From IMG/VR virus record IMGVR_UViG_3300033571_007625, positions 1 to 29,556 of that record: 29,556 nucleotides of DNA; one strand, 5' to 3'. Positions 9,157 to 16,671 of this stretch are shown piece by piece. The stretch is from a virus. The translations under genes were made by a program, and so were the position numbers. Under the pieces are notes generated by a model. That model made no database searches. It saw only the letters and a list, made by a program, of their open reading frames with translations, and was not told the origin of the DNA. The first letter of the stretch is position 1. Every line of letters begins with the position of its first letter.

Positions 9157-11430
9157 TTATTCGTGGTTTTGTCTGATGGTGTCGTAAGCCGATTTATATT
9201 CAATATTGATTTGATACTTGTTTGATTTGATTTGGTAGTTTGGTTTCACCACTTCAGTCTGTGTCAGAACGATTGGTTCTGGTGTTCCGTCATCTTGAAT
9301 CAAATAAACAGATGGTGATTGGAATAACTCCTCACTGAGCCATAACATCTCTGACTCGGGCATATAGGATGTGTATAAAACACCCGATTGTGCCACGACT
9401 TGATTCCAAACGTTTCTACGAGAGTTCCAACCATAATATGAGGTAGAGTCCCACCCTTGTGAATATAATGTAGGAGCGGACTGATAAACTTGTTTCTCAA
9501 TAGAATAACCCGTGTCTGACTTAGCCCTAAAATTGTATGAGTCCCAAGTCCCCATTTTGTTTAGGAAGTAAATCAACTGATTACCCTCGCCAGGGGAACA
9601 CTCACCATCCAAGTAAAAATAGAATGGTTCTGAGATGATAGTTGTCGTTAGACAAGTAGTTCCCGAGAAAGTTGGACAAGGGAAAGCAGAAAGAACCTCA
9701 GCCTCAGAATCAAAAATATATGGGTTGTCCAATGGAACAAATCCCCCACCACCAATCTCCAAAATCTTGTATGGAACATCTTGGTAGTTGAAGTATTGAC
9801 CCACATTGATTGTATCCCCAGTGTATGAGAAATACATCAAAGTATCATCACATAGATTTAATCCTACCAATGGAGCACCCGTTGATAAAGGAATCGGTGT
9901 GGGCGTAGGCGTTGGGGTAGGACAAGGTGTTGCTGATGGACAAGTCCCAATCGGAACAGCATCCCACAATACGGATGTTGGGAATGGGTCATTAGCACAA
10001 ATCTGAACCCCAACCAAAGGAGGAACAGCATAGGTCAGAATTGTTCCACAACAACCCGTGTAGGTGATGTTCAGAACGTATCCTACGTTTGTAGATACAC
10101 CATAGTTTACACAATCTCCCGAGAACGGAATAGGACAACTACCCAACACACTAAAGGTTGCTCCACTGATGGAATCCTCACACGCACAAATGTCAACATA
10201 ACTATCGGGTGGGATTGAATCAGATTCTGTTGAACCACTACACGAAACGTAATCAAATACAATCGGGAAATCGGGGTCTGAGTTAAAGACACGATAGGTC
10301 AAACACACACACGCATCACACTCACCCACCATAGTAAATTGTCTTGGGTTGTCATTTAAGAACCTCGTTGAGTTCTGACACGCACAATAGGAGTAGGAAG
10401 CCAAGGGGTCAATGTTGTAGGTAATCTCATTACCCAAACAATCCAAATACTCAATTACAAGTTGTGATTCTAAACTTAGGTTGGTGATGTTATACTCAAA
10501 ACAAGAACATCCATCAAACACATCAATCTCGGGGTCTGGTGGTATTGGTTGGTCTAATGTCCCCTCCAATTCAACAGAGTAATAACTTACTCCATTAGGA
10601 AAGTTGATTCCGTGTTCTGTGATGTTAGGAACACCAACACCCACGTAGATTACTTGCTCTTCAGCGAAATTAGTCGGGTTAGTCCAAAAGTGGTCATAGT
10701 ATTGACACGTTGGACGAGTTCCACAATTGGCTTCCACATTGTAGGTTCTGCCAGTAGAAATAAGATTGTTGTCTTCATCATAAAACTTAAAGATGGCTGA
10801 ATAAACTTGACGGGCTGGTAAGTCCACAGCCACATCGTAATAATTCAACGCTGCCAAGGTTGAATAATCTGTTGGTCTAATCCATCTCGTTCTTGGTGAG
10901 TTGGTCATAAAACGAGAGGTATATTGTGGGAATTGACCAGTAGAACCCGTTAGATAAAACGGATTGAAATTGTATTGTTTTCCATTGAACCATTCCTTCA
11001 CACCATTGTAGGTATAACTCACATTACTTCTAACGGCAGGGACTCCGATGTTTCCATTACCATCATAGGTTGCGATGATTCCATTGGGGGTGGTGGCATA
11101 TTCTTCACCTACCATTATTGAATAAACAATCATATTGTTTTCCAAGTATCCCCACGCTGCGGTATGTAATGAAGTGTCTCCACTACATCCTTGATTGGCT
11201 GGTTGTGATGCGGTGTAGTTTAATAGGATTGGTGATAAATCCAATTGACCCCAACCTTCTGTTGATGGGGTGATTTTTAAGGATGCTATTTGACCCTCAT
11301 TAGAGAAGACATCCACAACATAACGATACTTGTAATAAGATGGGTCGGTGGCAGCAGTTGATGAAAATTGAAATACCAGATTTCCATACACTGGTTCAAT
11401 CGTATTCGGTTGTGATAAAAATGTAATCAT
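9157..11430 (-). CDS. tail protein with tandem Cys-rich repeats, putative tail tip or receptor-binding
   Basis: 757 residues. The N-terminus (MITFLSQPNTIEPVYGNLVF) is a beta domain typical of Bacteroidota phage tail proteins. Residues about 300-490 hold three divergent tandem repeats of roughly 60-70 residues, each with paired cysteines, an IxYxxC-G strand and a CAC or ICA turn: starting CSCFEYNITN, CVCLTYRVFN and CVNYGVSTNV. A Pro/Thr linker ([16 protein letters not shown]) separates them from a distal domain with NVWNQVVAQSG and aromatic segments. The stop of the preceding gene shares a base with its ATG (TAATG), so translation is coupled. Such Cys-rich repeats fit a disulfide-stabilised, surface-exposed tail fibre. 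Host binding is inference. Confidence 0.6.
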   Translation of the reverse strand: MITFLSQPNTIEPVYGNLVFQFSSTAATDPSYYKYRYVVDVFSNEGQIASLKITPSTEGWGQLDLSPILLNYTASQPANQGCSGDTSLHTAAWGYLENNMIVYSIMVGEEYATTPNGIIATYDGNGNIGVPAVRSNVSYTYNGVKEWFNGKQYNFNPFYLTGSTGQFPQYTSRFMTNSPRTRWIRPTDYSTLAALNYYDVAVDLPARQVYSAIFKFYDEDNNLISTGRTYNVEANCGTRPTCQYYDHFWTNPTNFAEEQVIYVGVGVPNITEHGINFPNGVSYYSVELEGTLDQPIPPDPEIDVFDGCSCFEYNITNLSLESQLVIEYLDCLGNEITYNIDPLASYSYCACQNSTRFLNDNPRQFTMVGECDACVCLTYRVFNSDPDFPIVFDYVSCSGSTESDSIPPDSYVDICACEDSISGATFSVLGSCPIPFSGDCVNYGVSTNVGYVLNITYTGCCGTILTYAVPPLVGVQICANDPFPTSVLWDAVPIGTCPSATPCPTPTPTPTPIPLSTGAPLVGLNLCDDTLMYFSYTGDTINVGQYFNYQDVPYKILEIGGGGFVPLDNPYIFDSEAEVLSAFPCPTFSGTTCLTTTIISEPFYFYLDGECSPGEGNQLIYFLNKMGTWDSYNFRAKSDTGYSIEKQVYQSAPTLYSQGWDSTSYYGWNSRRNVWNQVVAQSGVLYTSYMPESEMLWLSEELFQSPSVYLIQDDGTPEPIVLTQTEVVKPNYQIKSNKYQINIEYKSAYDTIRQNHE

Positions 11431-11990
11431 TATATTTTAATTGCGATGTTAAATGTCTCTTGACCTAATAGGTTTATTTTATCAAAAATGTCTCCGAGTT
11501 TTTCTCTTAGGATTTGGTCTTGATACTCGGGTTTTTCCAATAGTTTATCCACATACTCATACACACTTTGTTGGAATTCATCTTGGAATAAATTATACCC
11601 CGCATAACCTACTTCAGTTAAAGTTGTTGCGATGGCATAGGCAATACTTTTACTCTCGGGAGATGCTATTCTTAGTTTGGTTCTAACCCAAGGTTCAAGT
11701 TTGGTTTCAACAATATACTTGCTGATGAATTTCTTACCAGGTTTTGACCCATCACCAAACACGTAATCAGCACCATAATCAGCCATTAAAAGATAAATCT
11801 CATCATCTTTGACTTCATAAGATACTGAATTGTATAGATTACCATATCTCTGATTTGATGAGAAATTATATGGACTACCTCTTTTAACCATATTACCTTT
11901 TTTGGTAAAACGAGGTCTCGGTGTTAGGATTTCCTCCTTCACCAACTTTACCATTTCAGCGCCAATATCGTTGAGTATCTGTTCTAACAT
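11430..11990 (-). CDS. putative head-tail joining / tail completion protein (HK97 gp10-like)
   Basis: 186 residues. The order N-terminal helix (LNDIGAEMVKLVKEEIL), then a basic RPRFTKKGNMVKRG segment, an SPYNFSSNQ-RYGNLYNSV stretch and a MADYGADYVFGDG strand resembles HK97 gp10-type tail completion proteins, whose core is a basic helix followed by a beta sheet carrying Tyr and Gly residues. It lies directly after the putative tail terminator and overlaps the next tail gene by one base. In siphoviruses such proteins help stabilise the neck or tail end. Assignment is by resemblance and location. Confidence 0.5.
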   Translation of the reverse strand: MLEQILNDIGAEMVKLVKEEILTPRPRFTKKGNMVKRGSPYNFSSNQRYGNLYNSVSYEVKDDEIYLLMADYGADYVFGDGSKPGKKFISKYIVETKLEPWVRTKLRIASPESKSIAYAIATTLTEVGYAGYNLFQDEFQQSVYEYVDKLLEKPEYQDQILREKLGDIFDKINLLGQETFNIAIKI

Positions 11991-11991
11991 C

Positions 11992-12456
11992 TTAGTTATA
12001 CAATGGAGGTAAACAAGCGGTCTGTATTACTTGAATGGTTATGGTCGCTTCAACACCACAAACGTCTTCCTTAAATCTATCCACGAACGGAGTAAACTGA
12101 ACGGGTTGTTGAAGAAAATATCCGTAATCTGTCAATTGATTTGTGAACCAATTGTAAAAGTCATTTAGGATTTCGTGGCACAGAGACAGACTTGATAATT
12201 GGTTTGACTGAGCCTCAACCCCCACGAATTCATTTAACAAGTCATAAATCAAAATGGTAAAGTTAAATGAGGTGTAGTCATTGTATATCTGACTTGGTTG
12301 GGGGACGATGTGTATTGCGGGATATTCAGTGATATAATCCTCCCTTGAGTAGTCCGACATATTACCCCAAGAACGTGTCTGTAATAACGGATGTTGTTGT
12401 GCGAACTGGTAAAACAGCCCTATTAGATTTTGATATGTTAAATTTGTATAACTCAT
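11992..12456 (-). CDS. putative tail terminator / tail completion protein
   Basis: 154 residues. It begins MSYTNLTYQNLIGLFYQFAQ, continues with AIHIVPQPSQIYNDYTSFNF and ends with VEATITIQVIQTACLPPLYN. The layout of an N-terminal helix, a four-strand sheet, an amphipathic helix and a closing strand is that of small tail terminator proteins. Its ATG overlaps the stop of the frameshifted chaperone product (TAATG at 12458-12454), which supports both the start and the reality of that frameshift. The next gene starts two bases after its stop. Function is inferred from position between the chaperone and the gp10-like gene. Confidence 0.5.
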   Translation of the reverse strand: MSYTNLTYQNLIGLFYQFAQQHPLLQTRSWGNMSDYSREDYITEYPAIHIVPQPSQIYNDYTSFNFTILIYDLLNEFVGVEAQSNQLSSLSLCHEILNDFYNWFTNQLTDYGYFLQQPVQFTPFVDRFKEDVCGVEATITIQVIQTACLPPLYN

Positions 12457-13222
12457 TATTGAACTGAATTTTGTTGTCGTTGTCTCTCTTTATTAGCCTT
12501 GTCCAACCTATAAGATAAATAGTTCATTACCTCCATCACATTTAGATTTAAGACTGGCTCAACACTTAGGATATTATCACTGGCACATAACATCAATGCT
12601 TGGTAATAATAATCCACGATGGATTGGATTACTTCTTTGGAGTCTCGGTTTTCTTCCCTTGCTTCTTGTTGTTCATTTTCATCTCCGTAGAGGATAGGAA
12701 ATCTTCGGTAAGTTTCTGAACGAAACTTGTTAAAAAAAAAAGCGCCGACAATACGACCGAGACGGGGAAGTCCATAAACTCCTCCATCCTATCTTGACAT
12801 TCCTTGAGGTCATACTTGATGAGTTCCCTATCATCCCCAATCTTATCATCCACACAAGGACGATACAAATGGGTTGCCAGTAAAGGTAGGTTCAAGGGTT
12901 TCTGTGAAACGAATACCTCAAAGTTTATCCACTCACCATAACTGAGTTGTGATGGTTTGATAAGTCCATATCTCTTACCATTAAACTCATAAACCAAGTT
13001 CAATTTGGATAGGTCATCATCAGCACCATATTCTGATTTTATCACCCCCGCTATGAATTTAACCTCTGCGAAGGGAGCGTCAATAATGTCCTTCTTGGGA
13101 GCACCCGTGAAGTAGTGAATCAAATCCACATCCGACATATCGGGAATCTTATCTAACTCCATATATTGTCTGATGGAGATTGGTTTTACCTCATACTCTT
13201 TTTTATCTAATACTAATTTCAT
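12456..13222 (-). CDS. tail assembly chaperone, -1 frameshift fusion product (G-T type)
   Basis: Reading frame 0 from ATG 13222 meets ten consecutive T residues on the coding strand (12741-12732). A -1 slip there moves into a frame that stays open for 91 codons and ends at TAA 12458-12456, giving about 255 residues: 164 shared with the short product plus a new C-terminus. The extension contains SKEVIQSIVDYYYQALMLC and LNLNVMEVMNYLSYRLDKA, a helical domain with no stop, filling what would otherwise be a 170-base gap. The stop overlaps the next ATG as TAATG. Two-product frameshifted chaperones upstream of the tape measure are a hallmark of siphophages (lambda G/GT). The frameshift is inferred from sequence, not measured. 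Confidence 0.7.
12629..13222 (-). CDS. tail assembly chaperone, short product (G type)
   Basis: 197 residues in frame 0. It begins MKLVLDKKEYEVKPISIRQY, is mostly alpha-helical, and ends in a Lys-rich tail (KMNNKKQGKKTETPKK). Its ATG overlaps the stop of the 45-residue upstream gene (ATGA). The N-terminal domain would coat the tape measure during tail assembly, and the longer product made by frameshifting would carry the domain that contacts tail tube subunits. Here the tape measure lies five genes further down rather than immediately next, which is somewhat unusual. Confidence 0.65.
   Translation of the reverse strand: MKLVLDKKEYEVKPISIRQYMELDKIPDMSDVDLIHYFTGAPKKDIIDAPFAEVKFIAGVIKSEYGADDDLSKLNLVYEFNGKRYGLIKPSQLSYGEWINFEVFVSQKPLNLPLLATHLYRPCVDDKIGDDRELIKYDLKECQDRMEEFMDFPVSVVLSALFFLTSFVQKLTEDFLSSTEMKMNNKKQGKKTETPKK
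12732..12741 (-). promoter_or_regulatory. T10 slippery site for -1 ribosomal frameshifting
   Basis: Ten T residues on the coding strand within codons CTT TTT TTT TTA of the chaperone gene. Tandem slippage on TTT TTT would keep P- and A-site pairing after a -1 shift, and the -1 frame then reads FNKFRSETYRRF onward without a stop to 12456. Transcriptional slippage on a T10 run is an alternative way to make the same fusion. Confidence 0.65.
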
Positions 13223-13356
13223 CCTTGTCCTCTTGATAGTTTTTTATAGAACTTACTCCCTTTGTGATTGGAGTGTTTTGTCTTGGAGTGTATCCCTGGT
13301 CTTGATACTTTAGATTTTACTCTTTTAGCCGATGTGTTCTGTGTGCTTTTCTTCAT
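13219..13356 (-). CDS. small basic phage protein of unknown function
   Basis: 45 residues, very basic, including KSKVSRPGIHSKTKHSNHKG followed by SKFYKKLSRGQG. Short proteins with this VSRPG-HSKTK-S-HKGSK-YKK-RGQG pattern recur in many phages, often near terminase or structural genes, but I know of no established function. The composition suggests nucleic acid or virion binding. The ATG at 13356 overlaps the end of the upstream gene by 32 bases, and its TGA overlaps the chaperone start (ATGA), a tight coupling that supports it being translated. It is short enough to be missed by most gene callers. Confidence 0.75.
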   Translation of the reverse strand: MKKSTQNTSAKRVKSKVSRPGIHSKTKHSNHKGSKFYKKLSRGQG

Positions 13357-13510
13357 AAAAATTGTATAGTTTTTCTATCAGTTGTGATATGGTTATTCTG
13401 TCGTCCACAGAGTTCTTTTTAATCTTCTCAAAAATATGTGGTTTCAGATAGATGATTTTGTAGTCATATTCATAGACCTTCTCATCGCTATATTTTCTCT
13501 TGAATTTCAT
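13325..13510 (-). CDS. small ribbon-helix-helix-like protein
   Basis: 61 residues. A basic N-terminus (MKFKRKYSDEK) leads to a beta-type segment YKIIYLKPHIFEKIKKN and a helix ITISQLIEKLYNFYEE. A strand followed by two helices, with a polar turn (SVDDRITIS) between them, is the layout of Arc/CopG-type DNA-binding dimers. Its ATG shares a base with the large terminase stop (TAATG), so it is co-translated in the late operon. A role in transcription control or packaging is possible. The fold call is by eye only. Confidence 0.5.
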   Translation of the reverse strand: MKFKRKYSDEKVYEYDYKIIYLKPHIFEKIKKNSVDDRITISQLIEKLYNFYEEKHTEHIG

Positions 13511-14685
13511 TATACGAATGAATATTTTGTTTTGGGTTTATACGCCATTTGGGTAATCAAATATCTACTGGCATCAAGAAGGTGGTCTCTGCCGGTAGGT
13601 TTAGATGTGATGTTGCCAGACCGGTCTTTACCCCATCTGTAGTTTTTTATTTCATCAATCAAATTGATTGAGGATTCATCAATCTGAATCTTCCATCTCT
13701 TCATTTCATTGATTCCAAATAGGACTGACCCTGCTTCTTTCTTTACGGGTATTACCTTCTTGAATCCCCTCTTTTTAAGTTCCTCCAACATACGGGGTTC
13801 TGATGAATCACAAACGATGTCAAAGTTTTTATGGACTCCACCTTCATCAAGTTTATAGGCGATGTCATCTATCAACAATCCCTTCTCGTAGAATACTTCC
13901 TTGAGGTAGATTATATTGTCGGGTTCATTGATGACCCCATACACACACGCACACTCATCTTGTGAATACCCCCAGTCCAAACCTATCCCCAAGAACTTAG
14001 AATACCTTGGGGGTTCTTTAACAACCTCCCAATTGACAAAGATGGTTTCCCTTGGTTTGATTTTCTTACCCAAAGCATACACCTCATACATCTCGGGGTC
14101 TAACTCTTTAAGACCTTCAATCGCATCAATAACCCTCTGTTCAAGAAATGGATTTTCCTTGTAGGTTGAGATGATTAGTTGTGCGTTGTGCCCCTCTTCC
14201 AAATCATACCAATACCATCCGTCTTGTGCTGTTGGATTGTAGTCAGCGATGATGAACTTGGTTGTTCTCATATTCAACTGAGTGAACGCCTCCAATGACA
14301 CTGAGGTGATTTCATTTATGAAAGTTATATCTTGCTTCATTCCGCGCAACTTGGCGGAATTATCATCGGCGCCCAAGAAACGAACCATACTACCATTACC
14401 GAATTTGTAGATGACCTCACTCTTGTTGAATTGTTCGGGATTGTAAAATCCCATCTCGTTCATCACATTGATAAAGTCAATCAAGATGGAGTTCCTAATT
14501 GAGACCAGTGTGTCCCTCACGATTGTGATGGTGGTGTTCTCGTGTTGGATTGCGTATAGGATTAGGTAGATGATTATCTGATACGATTTACCACTACGAG
14601 ATGAGCCCCTCAGACTTATCAATCTGACCTCATTAGAGACCGCCTCGTGAATTTTATGGTATAGGATGGATGCTTGTATCTCCAT
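13510..14685 (-). CDS. terL: terminase large subunit
   Basis: 391 residues from ATG 14685 (MEIQASILYHKIHEA). An open frame extends 32 codons further upstream, but that stretch holds a terminator and a promoter-like site, so the shorter start is preferred. Walker A is at residues about 27-34 (GSSRSGKS) and Walker B with the catalytic Glu at about 120-125 (ITFINE). The coupling motif region follows (TKFIIADYNPTA). The RNase H-like nuclease domain is seen as GIGLDWGYSQDECACV, FDIVCDSSEPRMLEELK and GRDHLLDASRYLI, with acidic residues that would bind metal. It matches the PBSX/phage_terminase_3 type. It pumps and cuts DNA during head filling. Confidence 0.92.
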   Translation of the reverse strand: MEIQASILYHKIHEAVSNEVRLISLRGSSRSGKSYQIIIYLILYAIQHENTTITIVRDTLVSIRNSILIDFINVMNEMGFYNPEQFNKSEVIYKFGNGSMVRFLGADDNSAKLRGMKQDITFINEITSVSLEAFTQLNMRTTKFIIADYNPTAQDGWYWYDLEEGHNAQLIISTYKENPFLEQRVIDAIEGLKELDPEMYEVYALGKKIKPRETIFVNWEVVKEPPRYSKFLGIGLDWGYSQDECACVYGVINEPDNIIYLKEVFYEKGLLIDDIAYKLDEGGVHKNFDIVCDSSEPRMLEELKKRGFKKVIPVKKEAGSVLFGINEMKRWKIQIDESSINLIDEIKNYRWGKDRSGNITSKPTGRDHLLDASRYLITQMAYKPKTKYSFV

Positions 14686-14716
14686 AAATGTTATATGACC
14701 CCAGAGTTCATATAAA

Positions 14717-14747
14717 TAAATATAGTGTTTATGGTAAAAAAGAAAAC
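14717..14747 (-). promoter_or_regulatory. possible promoter of the late operon (upstream of terL)
   Basis: The coding strand carries TATATTTA at 14724-14717, one mismatch from the Bacteroidota -7 box TAnnTTTG. At the 20-base spacing the -33 position reads GTT rather than TTG. It lies between a terminator and the terL start, so transcription must restart here or read through. The match is weaker than at the other sites listed. Confidence 0.35.
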
Positions 14748-14770
14748 CCCCCACCATTTCTGATGAGGGG
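14736..14770 (-). terminator. rho-independent terminator after the early gene cluster
   Basis: On the minus strand CCCCTCA pairs with TGGGGGG (one G-T pair) around a ten-base loop, followed by TTTTCTTTTTT. It ends the transcript of the 14797-15021 gene just before terL. Confidence 0.75.
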
Positions 14771-14796
14771 AAATCACACAATAATGAACCAAAAAT

Positions 14797-15021
14797 CTAA
14801 TCTAACTCACCTTTTAATAACATATCAATGGTCTTCTCGTTTGTCTCAACGAAGAACTCTTTGAGGTCATCAACATCCCAATCTCTAACATACTTGTCAA
14901 TCTGATTGTGTTCTTGATGATGAGTGATGGTGAAACACTCTGCCTGATGGTCTTGGATTTCCAATACTTTGATGAATCGGTAATCCCCTCGTCTATACCA
15001 TTTACCTACCTCTATATCCAT
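14797..15021 (-). CDS. hypothetical small protein
   Basis: 74 residues beginning MDIEVGKWYRRGDYRFIKVL and ending VETNEKTIDMLLKGELD. The VGKWYRRGDYRFIKVLEI segment looks like a small beta-barrel strand pair of the kind found in short phage proteins of unknown role. It lies two bases after the upstream gene stop, so the two share a transcript, and it is followed by a terminator. I do not recognise a family. Confidence 0.7.
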   Translation of the reverse strand: MDIEVGKWYRRGDYRFIKVLEIQDHQAECFTITHHQEHNQIDKYVRDWDVDDLKEFFVETNEKTIDMLLKGELD

Positions 15022-15023
15022 TG

Positions 15024-15239
15024 TTATTTCTGCTCTGCTTTTTTCTCTTCCATATACTTCTCAAAATTGTCAAAACGAGTCTTGAGTTCTTTTGAGTATC
15101 CCTCCGTTGCGAACTTTATCATAAGGTCTGTAGCAAGACAAATGTCAAGTAAGGAAGGACATACACCACACGTGTCAAAATGTTTCTGAACAAGGTGTGA
15201 TTGGTTTTGGAATACGATGATTTCTTCTTTGTTTTTCAT
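15024..15239 (-). CDS. hypothetical small protein
   Basis: 71 residues, beginning MKNKEEIIVFQNQSHLVQKH. A His and Cys pair (FDTCGVCPSLLDICLATDLM) in the middle gives a possible CxxC metal site. The C-terminus is a charged helix (FDNFEKYMEEKKAEQK). It has its own promoter (TTG-N20-TATCTTTT) and the leader ACAGATATG shared with neighbouring cassettes. No family recognised. Confidence 0.75.
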   Translation of the reverse strand: MKNKEEIIVFQNQSHLVQKHFDTCGVCPSLLDICLATDLMIKFATEGYSKELKTRFDNFEKYMEEKKAEQK

Positions 15240-15267
15240 ATCTGTTTTATGTTTTAAGTTTATATGT

Positions 15268-15298
15268 AAAAGATAGTAAATCGGTTTTATAGTGTCAA
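15268..15298 (-). promoter_or_regulatory. sigma-ABfr-type promoter for the 15239 gene
   Basis: TTG at 15298-15296, a 20-base spacer, then TATCTTTT at 15275-15268 (one mismatch from TAnnTTTG). The leader ACTTAAAACATAAAACAGAT precedes ATG 15239. It begins a few bases after the upstream terminator. Confidence 0.65.
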
Positions 15299-15310
15299 GG
15301 GGGTGAGCAT

Positions 15311-15336
15311 AAAAAAGGGGGACTTTCTGTCCCCCC
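15311..15336 (-). terminator. rho-independent terminator after the lipoprotein gene
   Basis: On the minus strand GGGGGAC-AGAAA-GTCCCCC is a perfect 7-base-pair hairpin followed by TTTTTT and then ATGCTC. It lies 12 bases after the lipoprotein stop. Confidence 0.92.
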
Positions 15337-15348
15337 CTCTTCTAAGAT

Positions 15349-15915
15349 TTAGTATCGGGATACTCTGTCGTTTAGGAGTTCAATCTCTCGGTTGAGTTTG
15401 AGTTGTTCCTCTGATTTATACTCCTCCATATCCATAGGTGCTTTAGGGTAGACGTGAACAATAAACCTACCAAGACCACGTTGTCCATACGAGTTGTTGG
15501 CGTATCCACTGACAACCCAATTCACACAGATTAGAGTGTCCTTGGGGGTTGACTTGATTTTCTCAATCTGAGTCTTTAGGGAGTCCCTACGAACCACCCA
15601 TTGGTCTCCCATCATTCTATACTCATCACCCTCTTCAATGTATGACCTAATGATACTTGGGGTGCTGAAGATTCGTGCGTCCTTGTAGGACTTGGATGCT
15701 TCCTCGTAGTAGATTTCTGCTTCTGTTCCACACGACAACATTGCCGTGGTCATTACATCCGTTAGGTAAGATGTATCTTGGATTTCAACCTTGACCAACT
15801 CAAAAGACTTGGGGTCTTTCATTTGGTTTCTGGCGAAGTCAACAACTTTGTCTTTTTCAGACTGACAAGATGCCAAGGTGATGATGGCGGTAAGGGTAAG
15901 GATGATGTGTTTCAT
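15349..15915 (-). CDS. putative phage-encoded lipoprotein
   Basis: 188 residues from ATG 15915 (MKHIILTLTAIITLASCQSE). The frame is open eight codons further upstream, but those lie in the promoter leader. The N-terminus is a lipoprotein signal peptide: basic Lys-His, a hydrophobic core and lipobox TLASC, with lipidation expected at Cys19. The mature part begins QSEKDKVVDFARNQMKDPKS, has one further conserved-looking Cys pair (LSCGTEAEIYY, TLICVNWVVSG) and a charged C-terminal helix. Bacteroidota lipoproteins reach the outer membrane. Phage lipoproteins often block superinfection, so receptor masking or exclusion is a reasonable inference. It has its own promoter and terminator, like a moron gene. 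Confidence 0.8.
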   Translation of the reverse strand: MKHIILTLTAIITLASCQSEKDKVVDFARNQMKDPKSFELVKVEIQDTSYLTDVMTTAMLSCGTEAEIYYEEASKSYKDARIFSTPSIIRSYIEEGDEYRMMGDQWVVRRDSLKTQIEKIKSTPKDTLICVNWVVSGYANNSYGQRGLGRFIVHVYPKAPMDMEEYKSEEQLKLNREIELLNDRVSRY

Positions 15916-15936
15916 ATCTGTGTTTTTAAGTTTCAA

Positions 15937-15967
15937 CAAAGGTAGTGATTGGATTTGGATTACACAA
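15937..15967 (-). promoter_or_regulatory. sigma-ABfr-type promoter for the lipoprotein gene
   Basis: TTG at 15967-15965, a 20-base spacer and a perfect TACCTTTG -7 box at 15944-15937. The leader TTGAAACTTAAAAACACAGA-T precedes ATG 15915. The -33 element overlaps the last codons of the upstream gene. Confidence 0.85.
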
Positions 15968-16550
15968 GGTTCTCTGAGAAATATTTTCTGTTGGTCTCTT
16001 TAGCCAGAAGTAGGTTCTCTTTGATGATTCTATCGGTGTGGAACGCACCAGTCCAAGGATTCCAAGAGAAGCCTTCAACATAAAGGTTTTTAACACCATA
16101 CATCTTGGCTTGATACTGAGCCTTCTTCAACTCGTTCAACACTTGTTGTTCAGACTTGGGGGTATGATAGTTCATCTTTTTCTGTAGGTGATTGGCTGAG
16201 AACACCATTACCTCACTACCGATTTCAGAAAAACCCCACCCACTATTCTTTGCTTGAAAGGGACTATCATAAAGAAAGTTGTCTTGCTTGTTCCAAATGT
16301 GGAACGGACAATCAATACCGAATCCGTGATGTTGTAGTGGGTTTGATTCTATTGGATTCCATCTACCATTGTAGTTGGTAAACAACATCCCCCATCCAAT
16401 CTCAAGACCTGCCACATCAGCCGCTCGTAGGGTTCTGTAAGCGCAGTTGTTGGTCTCGCTCACTCTTAGATTATTGCTATCAGCAGAGTGGTAAGGGTTC
16501 ACATCAAAGTAAGGAACGAAGTCATTGGAACGAAGTGTCATTAGTTTCAT
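15960..16550 (-). CDS. hypothetical protein, Trp/His/Asn-rich
   Basis: 196 residues beginning MKLMTLRSNDFVPYFDVNPY. It is rich in Trp, His and Asn in the middle (LQHHGFGIDCPFHIWNKQ and KNSGWGFSEIGSEVM) and ends with a charged helical segment (ELKKAQYQAKMYGVKN, IKENLLLAKETNRKYF). No signal peptide or membrane segment. The compact, globular look with several conserved-type aromatic patches would suit an enzyme, but I do not recognise a catalytic motif. Given that no endolysin is evident elsewhere it might be examined for a cell wall role. It has its own perfect promoter. Confidence 0.75.
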   Translation of the reverse strand: MKLMTLRSNDFVPYFDVNPYHSADSNNLRVSETNNCAYRTLRAADVAGLEIGWGMLFTNYNGRWNPIESNPLQHHGFGIDCPFHIWNKQDNFLYDSPFQAKNSGWGFSEIGSEVMVFSANHLQKKMNYHTPKSEQQVLNELKKAQYQAKMYGVKNLYVEGFSWNPWTGAFHTDRIIKENLLLAKETNRKYFSENLV

Positions 16551-16574
16551 AGTCTGTGTTTTTTAAGTGTTCAA

Positions 16575-16605
16575 CAAAGGTATGTCAAAGATTTTAATCC
16601 CACAA
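16575..16605 (-). promoter_or_regulatory. sigma-ABfr-type promoter for the 16550 gene
   Basis: TTG at 16605-16603, a 20-base spacer and perfect TACCTTTG at 16582-16575. The leader ACACTTAAAAAACACAGACT precedes ATG 16550. It starts ten bases after the upstream terminator. Confidence 0.87.
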
Positions 16606-16614
16606 GCCCGAGCA

Positions 16615-16642
16615 TAAAAAAAGGGGAAGATTTCTCTTCCCC
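16615..16642 (-). terminator. rho-independent terminator after the 16971 gene
   Basis: On the minus strand GGGGAAGA-GAAA-TCTTCCCC is a perfect 8-base-pair hairpin followed by TTTTTTT and ATGCTC, the same tail as at 15311. Confidence 0.92.
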
Positions 16643-16671
16643 CTTTCCACCTATGGAAACACAACAGAAAC

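Noticed and set aside
14686-14781. N-terminal extension of the large terminase (32 more codons)
   Set aside because: The stretch contains a terminator and a promoter-like site, and the family normally begins close to the MEIQ start.
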